From the NCBI GenBank assembly GCA_965199875.1, contig OZ241346.1, forward strand, positions 2,604,001 to 2,668,000: a DNA stretch of 64,000 bases, read 5' to 3'. The translations under genes and the position numbers were made by a program. The notes below the pieces were generated by a model. The model had not been told where the DNA came from and did no database searches. It worked only from the letters and a program-made list of their open reading frames with translations. Each line of letters opens with the position of its first letter. Within the stretch, counting starts at the first letter, position 1. Positions 34,420 to 43,159 of the stretch are shown here, piece by piece. This DNA is from VXYL01 sp965199875. GTDB taxonomy: Bacteria; Pseudomonadota; Gammaproteobacteria; Pseudomonadales; Azotimanducaceae.

Positions 34420-36342
34420 CTACCAGTTCTGTATGACGTAGGCCCGCGGCGACAGCGCCAGCATCTGCCGATGGTGGCGCTGCGCCAAGGCGGCGTACTC
34501 CCTCTTCTCGGTGAGCGCCACTTGACGGTAGAGCGAGGCCAAGGCGCGATGGTTCATCCAGTTCGAAGGTTCGACAGCGAGCGCGACGGCTCCTTCGGCG
34601 CTGGCGTACGACAACATCTGCTCGGCCATCTCGGCATTGCGTACGCGCAGCAGCGGCCAGGCGTTGAGCAGGGCATGAAGGAAGTGCTGCCTGGGTTCGT
34701 TGGCCAGTGCCGGGAAGGTGCCGATGGCGCGCTGGAAAAGCGCGGCCGATTCGCCAAAGGTCGCGCTGCCCGATGTGGCCAACCCGAACGCCCGCGCCGC
34801 GCCGAAGATGGACTGGTTCACGAACAAGCCGACTGCGGACAAGCCGAGCGCCACGGCGGCGAAGGCCAGGCGCAGAGGTCTGCGGCGCAGCGCGGCTCGC
34901 CAGATCGGAGACACGGAGGAAGCATGTCCGGTAGCGCCCGGGATGCCGTCGCCGTCCCGCAGCGCCGTCTCCAAGCGCACCACCACGGCCAGCAGCAGAA
35001 AGAACTGCATCGTCACCGCCACCGAAGGGGGCTGCAGCTGCGTTTGCAGGAAATAGCTGGCCAGCGCGCTGCCTGCCAGCAAGGGGAAGGCCCGCTGCTT
35101 CGGCGCGGCGCGTTTGGCGCTGCGCCAGATGACGCTGAACGCGAACGCCCACAGGGCAACGTGCAGCGCCAGGCCGACGCCGCCTTGGGTGACGGCGGCC
35201 TCCATCAGCGAGGAGTGCGCGTAGACGTGGAACTCCATACCGGGCTCCACCGTGGCGTGCTTGGCGTAGGCGATGCCGAAGTGGTCCGGGCCGAGCCCGG
35301 TGAACGGCTGTTCAGCGAAGCCATGGACGCCCGCTCGCCAAGCCGTCAGCCGGTTGCGCGTCGACAAGTCTTCGATGTTGGCGTCGAACACTTGCCGCAG
35401 ACCTCCGTACTGCGCCCCCAGACCCTCGCCAGCTCCCGCTGCCAAGAGCGCGAGGCCCGTCCCCGCCAGCGCGACGGGCGCGAAGGCCGCGGCCAGCCGC
35501 CATCGCAGTCGCCACGGCGCCAGCAGCGCGAGCACGAAGGCCAAGAGCGCCAGCGGACCGAGCAGTCCCAGCAGCGCGCCGGTGGTGCCGGTCAACGGCC
35601 AGACGCTGAAGTTCATTGCCGCCGCCAACGCCCAGAACGCCCGAGCGGCCAGCCGTTTCGGTGGCTTTGCGTCGGCGTCTGCCACGTCGCCCTTGCAGAG
35701 GGAGTGGGCCAGGAACGCCAGCGCCAGCAGGCAGTTCATCACCGCATAGGCGCCCAGATAGACCGCATTGCCGAGCGGCACGCCGATGCGCCCCTCGTCG
35801 CGTTCCACGATGTCGCCGTAGAACGGTACGCGCCAGTCGAGGCCGAGGGCGATGGCCAGCGCCGCCACCAGGACGCTGACGCCCAGATTGACGTTCAGGA
35901 AGATGCGCAGGCTGGACGGCTCCCGGCAGACGGAAACCAGCACCAGCAGAAACGCCAGCCAGTGCGCGGAATCGACGACGCCCTGCATGTGCTCGTAGGT
36001 GGACCACAGGCTGCGTTGCCAGCTCGCGCCCAGCATGGCCGCGATCAGCGACCACGCGAAGCCGACGCCGAGCAGTGCCAGCAGCCAGGAGCGCGGCGGC
36101 CGAAATCGCGGATTGCCGAGGGCAAGCAGTGCCCACAGGGCGAAAGCGACTTCAATGGCGGCGCGGCACAGCAGCGTCTTGCCGACGACGAAAGGGTAGA
36201 CAGTTTCCTTGGTGACGACGAGCGGCGCCAGCAGCACGGCGCAGATGCCGACGCCGATGCCGAACAGCAGCGCCTGCTCGAAGGGACGAAGCCCCGCGCC
36301 GGCCGCTCGACGCGCCCCGCTGCGGCCGACTCGGCGCCCCAT
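34420..36342 (-). CDS. Wzy/WaaL/PglL-like O-antigen ligase family membrane protein
   Basis: 640 residues with about 12 membrane helices. The Wzy_C-type central loop contains STRNRLTAWRAGVHGFAEQPFTGLGPDHF near residues 330-355, followed by EFHVYAHSSLMEAAVTQGG, the His/Ser pair typical of the ligase/polymerase active loop. About 130 C-terminal residues are soluble and contain helical pairs rather like TPRs (MNHRALASLYRQVALTEKREYAALAQ). Possible roles are O-antigen ligation, polysaccharide polymerisation or pilin O-oligosaccharyl transfer. It is the second such gene in the window, about 18 kb from the first and away from the LPS operon. Confidence 0.75.
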   Translation of the reverse strand: MGRRVGRSGARRAAGAGLRPFEQALLFGIGVGICAVLLAPLVVTKETVYPFVVGKTLLCRAAIEVAFALWALLALGNPRFRPPRSWLLALLGVGFAWSLIAAMLGASWQRSLWSTYEHMQGVVDSAHWLAFLLVLVSVCREPSSLRIFLNVNLGVSVLVAALAIALGLDWRVPFYGDIVERDEGRIGVPLGNAVYLGAYAVMNCLLALAFLAHSLCKGDVADADAKPPKRLAARAFWALAAAMNFSVWPLTGTTGALLGLLGPLALLAFVLALLAPWRLRWRLAAAFAPVALAGTGLALLAAGAGEGLGAQYGGLRQVFDANIEDLSTRNRLTAWRAGVHGFAEQPFTGLGPDHFGIAYAKHATVEPGMEFHVYAHSSLMEAAVTQGGVGLALHVALWAFAFSVIWRSAKRAAPKQRAFPLLAGSALASYFLQTQLQPPSVAVTMQFFLLLAVVVRLETALRDGDGIPGATGHASSVSPIWRAALRRRPLRLAFAAVALGLSAVGLFVNQSIFGAARAFGLATSGSATFGESAALFQRAIGTFPALANEPRQHFLHALLNAWPLLRVRNAEMAEQMLSYASAEGAVALAVEPSNWMNHRALASLYRQVALTEKREYAALAQRHHRQMLALSPRAYVIQNW

Positions 36343-36375
36343 GCTGACGGCCTTGGGCCGGGTTTGGGAGCGACC

Positions 36376-37146
36376 TTAGGGCTTGGCGTCGCGCACGAAA
36401 GCCAGCTCGGCGTCGCGCGAGTGCGCTTCGGAGTAGCGGTAGCCTTCCGCGGCGAACGCCTTGAGCGCCTTCGCCGTCTCTGCCCGCTGCCTGGCGATGT
36501 GCGCGGCCATCAGACCCCGCGCCCGTTTGGCGTGGAAGCTGATGATCTTGTACTGCCCGTTCTTGAGGTCGAGAAAGCGGGTGTTCAGCACCTTCGCCTG
36601 CAGCTGGTCGGGGTCTACCACGCCCCAGTACTCGTTGGAGGCAAGGTTCACCAGCGTCTTGTTGCGGTGCCGGGCCAGTTCCTCGTTCAAGGCCTCGGTG
36701 ACGCGATCGCCCCAGAAGGCGTACAGGTTCGCGCCGCGCCGGTTGGCGAAAGCGGTGCCCATTTCCAAGCGGTAGGGGTGGATCCTGTCCAAGGGGCGCA
36801 GCAGTCCGTACAGCCCGGAGAGGATGCGCACGCGCCTTTGCAGCGACGAGAGCTGCCGCTCGTCGAAGTTCCACGCGCCGAGGCCCATGTAGACGTCGCC
36901 GGTGAAGGCCAGCGCCGCCGGCTTGCCGCCGGCGGTGTCGATGCGCCATTCGTTGTAGCGGTTGCAGTTCAGTTCGCCGAGTTTGGTGCTGATGCCCATG
37001 AGGTCCGAAATCTCGCCGGGCGCCAGTTTCTTCAAGTCGCCGATCAGCGTTGCGGCTTCACCGAGGAAGCTCGGCGTGCTGGCCTTGCGCGTGCGCGGCG
37101 GCGTCTCGAAGTCGAGAGACTTGGCGGGGGAAATGACGGCCAGCAT
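36376..37146 (-). CDS. yaaA: YaaA family peroxide-stress protein
   Basis: 256 residues, full length for YaaA (DUF328). It begins MLAVISPAKSLDF, with GDVYMGLGAWNFDERQL near residue 83, RILSGLYGLLRPLDRIHPYRLEMGT near 108, LNLASNEYWGVVD near 165 and a C-terminal SFHAKRARGLMA. In E. coli YaaA limits intracellular iron during peroxide stress. ATG 37146 follows the D-aminoacylase-like gene stop by 20 bases on the same strand, and the membrane protein gene starts 33 bases later, so the three are probably an operon by spacing only. Confidence 0.93.
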   Translation of the reverse strand: MLAVISPAKSLDFETPPRTRKASTPSFLGEAATLIGDLKKLAPGEISDLMGISTKLGELNCNRYNEWRIDTAGGKPAALAFTGDVYMGLGAWNFDERQLSSLQRRVRILSGLYGLLRPLDRIHPYRLEMGTAFANRRGANLYAFWGDRVTEALNEELARHRNKTLVNLASNEYWGVVDPDQLQAKVLNTRFLDLKNGQYKIISFHAKRARGLMAAHIARQRAETAKALKAFAAEGYRYSEAHSRDAELAFVRDAKP

Positions 37147-37166
37147 GGCGACGAAACGGGCAGCTG

Positions 37167-38840
37167 CTACGCGCTGGCCGGATTGCGCAGCACGCGCCCG
37201 GCGCGCTCGCCGGTGTGTTCGTCGTCGAGCAGTATCGGCGTGCCGTTGCAGACCGTGGCCTTGTAGCCGACGGCGCGTTGAATCAGACGCGGCGCCCCGC
37301 CGGGGAAGTCGTGTACCAGGCGCGGCTGACGCTCCCGGACGCTGCCCAGATCGATGACGTTCACGTCCGCCTTCATGCCCGGCGCCAGGGTGCCTCGATC
37401 GTCGAAGCCGAGCACCCGTGCCGAGGCGCTGGTCATGCGCCGCACGGCTTCCTCGATGCTGAACAGGCCCTGTTCGCGCACCCAGTGCGCCAGCAGGAAG
37501 GAAGTCCAGCCGGAGTCCATGATCTGGCTGACGTGCGCCCCGGCGTCGCCGATGCCGGGAAGAATCCAGTCGGCGGCGAGGAACGAGCGCAGCGACTTCA
37601 GATCGTTGTTGAAGAAGCGCACGTGGAACAGCGCCTCGCCGTTGGTTTCGAGGGTCTTGTCCAGCCACAGCTCGATGGGGTGTACGCCGGCCGCCTTCGC
37701 CAGGCTGTAGAGGCTTTCTTCGCTGCCGCGGGTGTACTGCGGCCGGTCGCCGTCGCCCAGCCAGAAGAAAGCGCGGAAGCGTTCTTCGCTGGCCGGCAGC
37801 GCCTTGGCCTCTTCGACCAGCCGGCGGCGCGTTTCGGCGTCGCCAAGGGCTTGCAGACGTTCCTCGAAGCCGAGCTTGCGAATGGGCGCCCAGCCTGGCG
37901 TCGGGAACAGCATGTCGGTGCGCAGGCCCGACAGGAAGCCGCCGCTGCGCGGCAGCGTCAGGCCGTTGACGTCGAAGCCCTCGCTTTGCATTTCGGCGAT
38001 CGCCGCGTCGTAGCCGGTGCCTTCGCCGTCCGGCCCCGGGTTGTACGGCGCGCTGAACAGGATGCGCGTGCCGGCGGCGCGCACCTGGCTGTTGAGAATG
38101 GCCATCTCTTCGTCCAGCTTGCCGTAGTTGAGCACGCTCTGCAGGATGCCGCCGTGCTGGCCGACCGCCTTGGAAATGGCCACCAGCTCTTCCTTCTTGG
38201 CGAACGTGCCGGGAATGGAGCGGCCATCGGGCAGCACGTGCCCGGGCAGCCGGTTGGTGGAGAAGCCGATGGCGCCGTCCTTGACGGACTGCCCCACCAG
38301 GGCGGCGATCTGGCGGATTTCGTCTTCGTCGGCGTCGTCGGTGATGGCGCGCTCGCCCATCACGTAGAAGCGCGACGCGCAGTGGCCGACCAGGCCGGTG
38401 ATGTTGATGGCCGGGTCCAGCTTCTCGATGGAATCCAGATACTGGCCGTAGGACTCCCAGTCCCAGGGCAGGCCGGTGAGTATGGCGTTCTTCGGGATGT
38501 CCTCCACGGTCTCCATCATGCCGGCGAGAAACTCCCGGTCCGCCGGCTTGCAGGGCGCGAAGGTGACGCCGCAGTTGCCGAACAGCGCCGTGGTGACGCC
38601 ATGCCAGGAAACCGGCGTCAGCAGTGGATCCCAGCCCGCCTGGGCGTCGAAGTGGGTGTGCAGGTCGACGAAGCCGGGCGACACCACGTGCCCTTCGGCG
38701 TCGATCTCCCGACGCGCCGGTTCGTCCACCTTGCCCACCGCGGCGATGGTGTCGCCGTCGATGGCGATGTCGCCGCCGAACGCGCCGGCGCCGGTGCCGT
38801 CGACGATGTTGCCGCCGCGAATGATCAGATCATGTGCCAT
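37167..38840 (-). CDS. N-acyl-D-amino acid deacylase/D-aminoacylase-type amidohydrolase
   Basis: 557-residue metal-dependent amidohydrolase. Visible are DLIIRGGNIVDGTG at the start, the metal-binding VDLHTHFDAQ near residue 62, GNCGVTFAPC near 93 (the bridging Cys characteristic of D-aminoacylases), LVGHCASR near 150, and the late GIGDAGAHVSQIMDSG near 445 with the catalytic Asp. The C-terminal segment has GTLAPGMKADVNVID. It would release D-amino acids from N-acyl forms; related hydantoinase-like activities are possible. ATG at 38840 has a strong GGGGGGAG site. Confidence 0.9.
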   Translation of the reverse strand: MAHDLIIRGGNIVDGTGAGAFGGDIAIDGDTIAAVGKVDEPARREIDAEGHVVSPGFVDLHTHFDAQAGWDPLLTPVSWHGVTTALFGNCGVTFAPCKPADREFLAGMMETVEDIPKNAILTGLPWDWESYGQYLDSIEKLDPAINITGLVGHCASRFYVMGERAITDDADEDEIRQIAALVGQSVKDGAIGFSTNRLPGHVLPDGRSIPGTFAKKEELVAISKAVGQHGGILQSVLNYGKLDEEMAILNSQVRAAGTRILFSAPYNPGPDGEGTGYDAAIAEMQSEGFDVNGLTLPRSGGFLSGLRTDMLFPTPGWAPIRKLGFEERLQALGDAETRRRLVEEAKALPASEERFRAFFWLGDGDRPQYTRGSEESLYSLAKAAGVHPIELWLDKTLETNGEALFHVRFFNNDLKSLRSFLAADWILPGIGDAGAHVSQIMDSGWTSFLLAHWVREQGLFSIEEAVRRMTSASARVLGFDDRGTLAPGMKADVNVIDLGSVRERQPRLVHDFPGGAPRLIQRAVGYKATVCNGTPILLDDEHTGERAGRVLRNPASA

Positions 38841-38944
38841 GTCTCCCCCCCGGCCTCCTCGGCCTCGCTTGAGCGTCTTGCGACGACGCTGATCGCTCCA
38901 ATCATACTCCCGTTTCAAGCCCCTCGACCGACCGGCCAAGCAGG

Positions 38945-40216
38945 TCAAACCAGCGCTTGATACACCAGCCGCTGGAAGTCCTCCTGATAGGTGTTGTTCG
39001 GCATCGTGCCGTGGGCCATCACCTGGGTGAGGCAAACGCCCAGCAGCTCTTCCGCCGGATCGGCGAAGTAGGTGGTGCCGGCGGCGCCGCCCCAGCCGTA
39101 GGTGCCGACCGAGCGGATCAGCGGAAAGCGGTCTCGCCCGTGGTACAGCGCCACGCCCAGCCCCCAGTGGAAGCCGGGGCCGGTGATCGGAATGACCATG
39201 TCGCCGGTGTGGTTGCCGATCATCAGCTCCACCGTCTTGCGGCCGAGAACGCGCACTCCGTCCAGTTCGCCGCCGTTCAACAGCATCTGCCCGAAGCGGG
39301 CGTAGTCGCCAGCCGTGGACAGCACTCCGCCCATGTCGCCGCCAGCGGCGAACTCCGCCTTCGGGCCTACGGTCTTCTCGCTGGTTGCGGCCTTGTCGAT
39401 GGCCACCAGGCGCATTTCGCCGTCCACTTCTCGCGGCATGTAGCTGGCGCCGAAGCGGTGCAGAGCGCCTTCGGGGACGTAGAAGCCGGTGCTGGCCATG
39501 CCCAGCGGGGCGAAGATGCTCTCCCTGAACAGTTCGTCCAGGCGCTGGCCGCTCGCCTCTTCGAGCACAGCGGAGAGCACCTGGTAGCCCATGTGGTAGC
39601 CGAACTGCTCGCCCGGGTGCGCCGCCAGGGGCAATGCCGCCTGGGCGCGCACGCGCTCGCGGTTGTCGTGCTCGCGCTTGGGTCTGCTGAGCATGTTGGC
39701 GTCGTCGTCGAACCAGCCCAGCGTCTCGAGCGGCTTGCGGTGCTGCTGGCGGTAGAAGTGCGGCATGGTCGAGGGGTTGGCAAGGCCGGTGGTGTTGGTC
39801 AGGCAGTCGCGGATGGTGATGCCGCGCCTGGCCGGCACCGGCAGCATCGGCTCGGCCGGATTGAAGACCCGCTGCTTGGCGTATTCCGGCAGGAACTTCG
39901 ACACCGGATCGTCCGGCGTCAGCAGGCCGCGTTCGTAGAGGATCAGCGTTGCCACGCCAGCGATGGGCTTGGTGTTCGACCACATGCGGAACAGCGTGTC
40001 GACGCCGGCCGGTGCGGCTTCGTCCACGTCGAGCACGCCGCAGGCATGGTGGTGAACCAGCTGGCCCCGCCGCGCCACCAAGGTGACCAGATTGGGCACC
40101 CGGCGATCGTCGACGAACCGCTGCATGGCCGGGCCGATGCGCGCCAGACGTTCGGCATCGAAGCCAAGTTCAGCGGGGTCGCCTGGCGGCAGGGGGGTGT
40201 CGGTCGCGTCGGGCAT
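38945..40216 (-). CDS. Serine hydrolase, beta-lactamase/esterase family
   Basis: 423 residues of the serine beta-lactamase-like fold (COG1680). The nucleophile motif SxxK is in FRMWSNTKPI near residue 83, and the Tyr-containing second motif is in FGYHMGYQVLSAVLEE near 205, where YxM replaces the usual YxN. The C-terminal GTYGWGGAAGTTYFADP near 375 corresponds to the third motif. No signal peptide is visible, so it is probably a cytosolic esterase or peptidase rather than an antibiotic resistance enzyme. ATG 40216 (MPDATDTPLPPG) starts just before the conserved region. Confidence 0.85.
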   Translation of the reverse strand: MPDATDTPLPPGDPAELGFDAERLARIGPAMQRFVDDRRVPNLVTLVARRGQLVHHHACGVLDVDEAAPAGVDTLFRMWSNTKPIAGVATLILYERGLLTPDDPVSKFLPEYAKQRVFNPAEPMLPVPARRGITIRDCLTNTTGLANPSTMPHFYRQQHRKPLETLGWFDDDANMLSRPKREHDNRERVRAQAALPLAAHPGEQFGYHMGYQVLSAVLEEASGQRLDELFRESIFAPLGMASTGFYVPEGALHRFGASYMPREVDGEMRLVAIDKAATSEKTVGPKAEFAAGGDMGGVLSTAGDYARFGQMLLNGGELDGVRVLGRKTVELMIGNHTGDMVIPITGPGFHWGLGVALYHGRDRFPLIRSVGTYGWGGAAGTTYFADPAEELLGVCLTQVMAHGTMPNNTYQEDFQRLVYQALV

Positions 40217-40245
40217 GGGTCGTCTCGCTCGGTTTCGTCGAGTGG

Positions 40246-41196
40246 CTATTCTGGCACACCGCTTGACGCGCGGCTTGCCTGTCGAGCCTGTCGAGTGCGC
40301 TTGGCGGAGCGCTCGCTGCCTTGCCTTGCCGGTGGAGTGCGCTCTGCCGTCTCTCCAGGCGCGCCGCGACTCAGCGCCGGGTAGGGAATCAGCATCGTTC
40401 TGCCGCCTGCGGATGAATGTCGCTGGGAAGTCCGTGGGTTGGCAAGGCCGAGGATCCGCCGCAGCTTGCGCACGTCGCGGCTGCGCATCTCCTCCCAGGC
40501 GCCCCGGGGCAGCCAGGGCGGCAGCACGACCGGGCCGAAGCGAACGCGCTTCAAGCGGGTGACGTTGACGCCGACGCTGGCGAACAGCCGCCGCACTTCG
40601 CGATGGCGGCCCTCCATCAGAACCACGTGGTACCAGTGGTTGCCGCCGCTGCCGTCGTAGTAGCGGATGTCGCTGAACGACTCGTTGCGGCCGTCGACGA
40701 GGACGCCTTCGCGCAGCCGCCGCAGCGCCGGGCCGTCCAGCTTGTTGTCGACGCGCACGGCGTATTCGCGGTCGATGCCGGCGCTCGGATGCATCAGCGC
40801 GTTGGCCATGTCGCCGTCGTTGGTGAACAGGATGAGCCCGGTGGTCTGCACGTCGAGGCGCCCCACCGAAACCCAGCGCGCGTGGCGCAGCTTCGGCAGC
40901 TCGTCGAAGATCGAAGGGAGCGTCGAGTCTCGGCGGGAGACCACGACGCCAGCCCTCTTGTTCGCCACCAGCACGCGGCAGTCCTGGCTTCTCGTTGGCG
41001 TCAGCTTGCGCCCGTCCACGGCGATGTCGTCGGTGGGCGACACCCGCTTGCCGACGTGCGCGACGTCGTCGTTCACCCGCACCCGTCCCGCGGCGATCCA
41101 GCGCTCCATCTCTCGGCGCGAACCGAAGCCGCGATCGGCCAGCACCTTGTGCAGCTTCTCTTGGCGCGGCTTCTCTTGCTGCGGACGGTTGCTCAC
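40246..41196 (-). CDS. rluB: 23S rRNA pseudouridine synthase B
   Basis: 316 residues. An N-terminal S4 RNA-binding domain (KLHKVLADRGFGSRREMERWIAAGRV) is followed by the RsuA/RluB-type synthase domain with the catalytic Asp in VGRLDVQTTGLILFTNDG near residue 115 and the late EGRHREVRRLFASVGVNVTRLKRVRFG near 195. It modifies U2605-equivalent in 23S rRNA. A 60-residue low-complexity basic tail ends the protein. It starts at GTG 41196, four bases inside the end of the DNA methyltransferase gene that separates it from scpB. Confidence 0.9.
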   Translation of the reverse strand: MSNRPQQEKPRQEKLHKVLADRGFGSRREMERWIAAGRVRVNDDVAHVGKRVSPTDDIAVDGRKLTPTRSQDCRVLVANKRAGVVVSRRDSTLPSIFDELPKLRHARWVSVGRLDVQTTGLILFTNDGDMANALMHPSAGIDREYAVRVDNKLDGPALRRLREGVLVDGRNESFSDIRYYDGSGGNHWYHVVLMEGRHREVRRLFASVGVNVTRLKRVRFGPVVLPPWLPRGAWEEMRSRDVRKLRRILGLANPRTSQRHSSAGGRTMLIPYPALSRGAPGETAERTPPARQGSERSAKRTRQARQASRASSGVPE

Positions 41197-42458
41197 GTCT
41201 TGCCGTTCTCGCTCGCCGCATCGCGGCCGCTAGCGCTCGGCGACGGGCAGCTGTGCAAGAGCGAACCCTGGCCGGTGGGCGCGTAGCGCCGTTCCACGTC
41301 ATCCACCGTGCGCCTTAGGGCGGGGCTCATGGCCTGCGCGTTCGTGACGAGGAACGACATCAGGCCGGGTGCTGCGGCTTGCGTCTCGGACCGATGAATC
41401 GCTGCGACCAGGTGCTGGCCGAACCGTTCCGCCAGCCTTGGAGGCACCGCATTGGCGACCAGCACTGCCTTGTCCGTCAACGTGCCGGCGAAGCGGAAGT
41501 CGTCAGGGAAGGTTTGCAGGCGGGCGCACTCGCGCAACGTCAGCGGCCTGTCCTCCGTCGGGTGGATGAACTCCGTGTTGGCCCCGCTGGTAATCGCCTT
41601 CGACGGTTGATCTGGCACCAGACGTCGCAAGCCGGCCGGCGCCCCGCCGCGGCGTTCGCTGGGCGTCCCATCCATCACGCGCCGATGCGCTCGTCGCCGA
41701 TAGGTGTCGTGCCACAAGCACTCCGGGAGGTCCTTCATCGTCTGTCCCGGGCGCAAGGCGCGGAACCGGGCCGCATCCATGCCCCGGGGCGCTCGGTAGT
41801 CGTGGTCGGCCAGCGGCGGGCATCGCCCCCGCGCACGCGGCACGGCCGGCGGCAGACCTTGCAGGGCATCTTGGATGCTTGGGCATGTCGGGAGACCGCG
41901 ACCTACCGCCAGCGCTCCAGGCATGCCCGCGGCGCAGTGCGTGACGCTTGGGAATCCTGGATTCCAACCCAAGCCACCAAGGGCGATTACACGCTTGCGA
42001 TGCTGCGGAACGCCGTAGTTCGCCGCGTTGACCTTTCGCATGTGGATGCAATAGCCAGCCGCAATGAGTGGATCGAGCAGATCGACCACCCATCTGCCCT
42101 CGTCGCCAGTGAGGAATCCTTCCACGTTCTCGAACAAGAACGCCGACGGCCGATGGCGTGCCACGAGGTGGGCGAAAACGGCAACCAGGGAGTTGCGGGC
42201 ATCGCTAGGACTGCGTTTCCCTGCCGACGAGAAACCCTGGCACGGCGGCCCGCCTACGATGATGTCGACGTTTGGCAGTGTGCTGCTCCAGTGCAGATTC
42301 TCACGTGCAGCCTTGTGCTGGAAGTTCAGGCGGTAGCTCTGCACCGCGGCCAGGTCGCAGTCCGTCGCATAGACGATGCGACAGTCGGCCGCCTGCAAGC
42401 CAGCGCTCAAGCCGCCGGCGCCACAGAACAAGTCCGCGACTGCAGGGTGCTCCTTCAT
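41193..42458 (-). CDS. DNA (cytosine-5) methyltransferase, inserted between scpB and rluB
   Basis: 421 residues with ordered m5C motifs: I DLFCGAGGLSAGL, IV GGPPCQGFSSAG with the catalytic Cys near residue 76, VI ENVEGF near 110, VIII NYGVPQHRKRVIALG near 150, a short target-recognition region, IX RECARLQTFPDDF near 320 and X VLVANAVPP near 345. It would methylate cytosine in a specific site; no restriction endonuclease lies beside it. Its last ~25 residues are read out of frame through a copy of the scpB 3' end. The stop overlaps the rluB GTG as GTGA. The flanking 33-bp repeats point to a recent insertion. Confidence 0.92.
   Translation of the reverse strand: MKEHPAVADLFCGAGGLSAGLQAADCRIVYATDCDLAAVQSYRLNFQHKAARENLHWSSTLPNVDIIVGGPPCQGFSSAGKRSPSDARNSLVAVFAHLVARHRPSAFLFENVEGFLTGDEGRWVVDLLDPLIAAGYCIHMRKVNAANYGVPQHRKRVIALGGLGWNPGFPSVTHCAAGMPGALAVGRGLPTCPSIQDALQGLPPAVPRARGRCPPLADHDYRAPRGMDAARFRALRPGQTMKDLPECLWHDTYRRRAHRRVMDGTPSERRGGAPAGLRRLVPDQPSKAITSGANTEFIHPTEDRPLTLRECARLQTFPDDFRFAGTLTDKAVLVANAVPPRLAERFGQHLVAAIHRSETQAAAPGLMSFLVTNAQAMSPALRRTVDDVERRYAPTGQGSLLHSCPSPSASGRDAASENGKT
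41221..41253. repeat. 33-bp direct repeat, copy A (duplicated scpB 3' end)
   Basis: 31 of 33 bases match 42473-42505. It contains the last codons and TAG of scpB read on the minus strand, here out of frame inside the methyltransferase gene. The two copies bracket the methyltransferase gene and are 1252 bases apart. Confidence 0.9.
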
Positions 42459-42472
42459 CCGGCTAGCCTCTT

Positions 42473-42505
42473 TCGTGGCCGCTAGCGCTCGGCGACTGGC
42501 AGCTG
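42473..42505. repeat. 33-bp direct repeat, copy B (true scpB 3' end)
   Basis: The functional copy: it spans the scpB stop codon and the codons for its terminal QLPVAER. It matches 41221-41253 except at two positions. Such a duplication is what remains when a cassette enters at a gene end and copies it. Confidence 0.9.
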
Positions 42506-43159
42506 CACCACCTCGGCCAACGGCTTCGCTGCTTCGTCGCTGTCCGGCTCGCTCGCCGGCGTTGGGACTGCCGTTGGTCCATCCGCGTTCTCGGGCTCCT
42601 GCGCCTCGAACTGCGGTTCGATGAGTGCGCGAATCTCCTCCAAGGGCGGCAGTTCGTCCAGGCTCTTCAGATTGAAGTAGTCGAGGAACTGCCGCGTGGT
42701 GCCGTACATCGTCGGCCTGCCCGGCGTTTCGCGCTGGCCGACGGCGCGGATCCAGCCGCGATCCAGCAGCGTGCGCACGATGGCGGAACTCACCGTCACG
42801 CCGCGCACCTGCTCGATGTCGCCGCGGGTGGCCGGCTGGCGATAGGCGATCAGCGCCAGCGTTTCCAGCAAAGCCCGGGAATAGCGCGGCGGACGCTCCT
42901 GGAACAGACGGCCAACCCACGGGCTGAGCTGCTGCCGCACTTGCAGCCGATAGCCGCTGGCCACCTGGTTCAACTCGAAGGCATGGCCTTCGGCCTGTTC
43001 GGCGATGGCGTCCAGCGCTTGGCGAATCTCTTGCCGGGCGCCTTCCGCCGGCAGCTCGTCCTTGCCGAAGATGCCGATCAGACGCTCGATGCTCAACGGT
43101 TCGCCAGCGCAGAACAGCGCCGCCTCGACCACCCTCTTCACCGTCTCTGGCGGCATCAT
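42482..43159 (-). CDS. scpB: Segregation and condensation protein B
   Basis: 225 residues with two winged-helix domains: VVEAALFCAGEPLSIERLIGIF at the start and the strongly conserved YSRALLETLALIAYRQPATRGDIEQVRGV near residue 93, then RTLLDRGWI and GRPTMYGTT. The C-terminal ~45 residues are acidic and variable. ScpB bridges the Smc ring with ScpA to organise the chromosome. Its ATG overlaps the scpA stop as ATGA. The TAG stop lies inside one of the 33-bp repeats that flank the DNA methyltransferase. Confidence 0.94.
   Translation of the reverse strand: MMPPETVKRVVEAALFCAGEPLSIERLIGIFGKDELPAEGARQEIRQALDAIAEQAEGHAFELNQVASGYRLQVRQQLSPWVGRLFQERPPRYSRALLETLALIAYRQPATRGDIEQVRGVTVSSAIVRTLLDRGWIRAVGQRETPGRPTMYGTTRQFLDYFNLKSLDELPPLEEIRALIEPQFEAQEPENADGPTAVPTPASEPDSDEAAKPLAEVVQLPVAER

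Noticed and set aside
38945..40216. Reading the serine hydrolase as an antibiotic-resistance beta-lactamase
   Set aside because: It lacks a signal peptide and the canonical YxN and KTG motifs; the family is dominated by esterases and peptidases.
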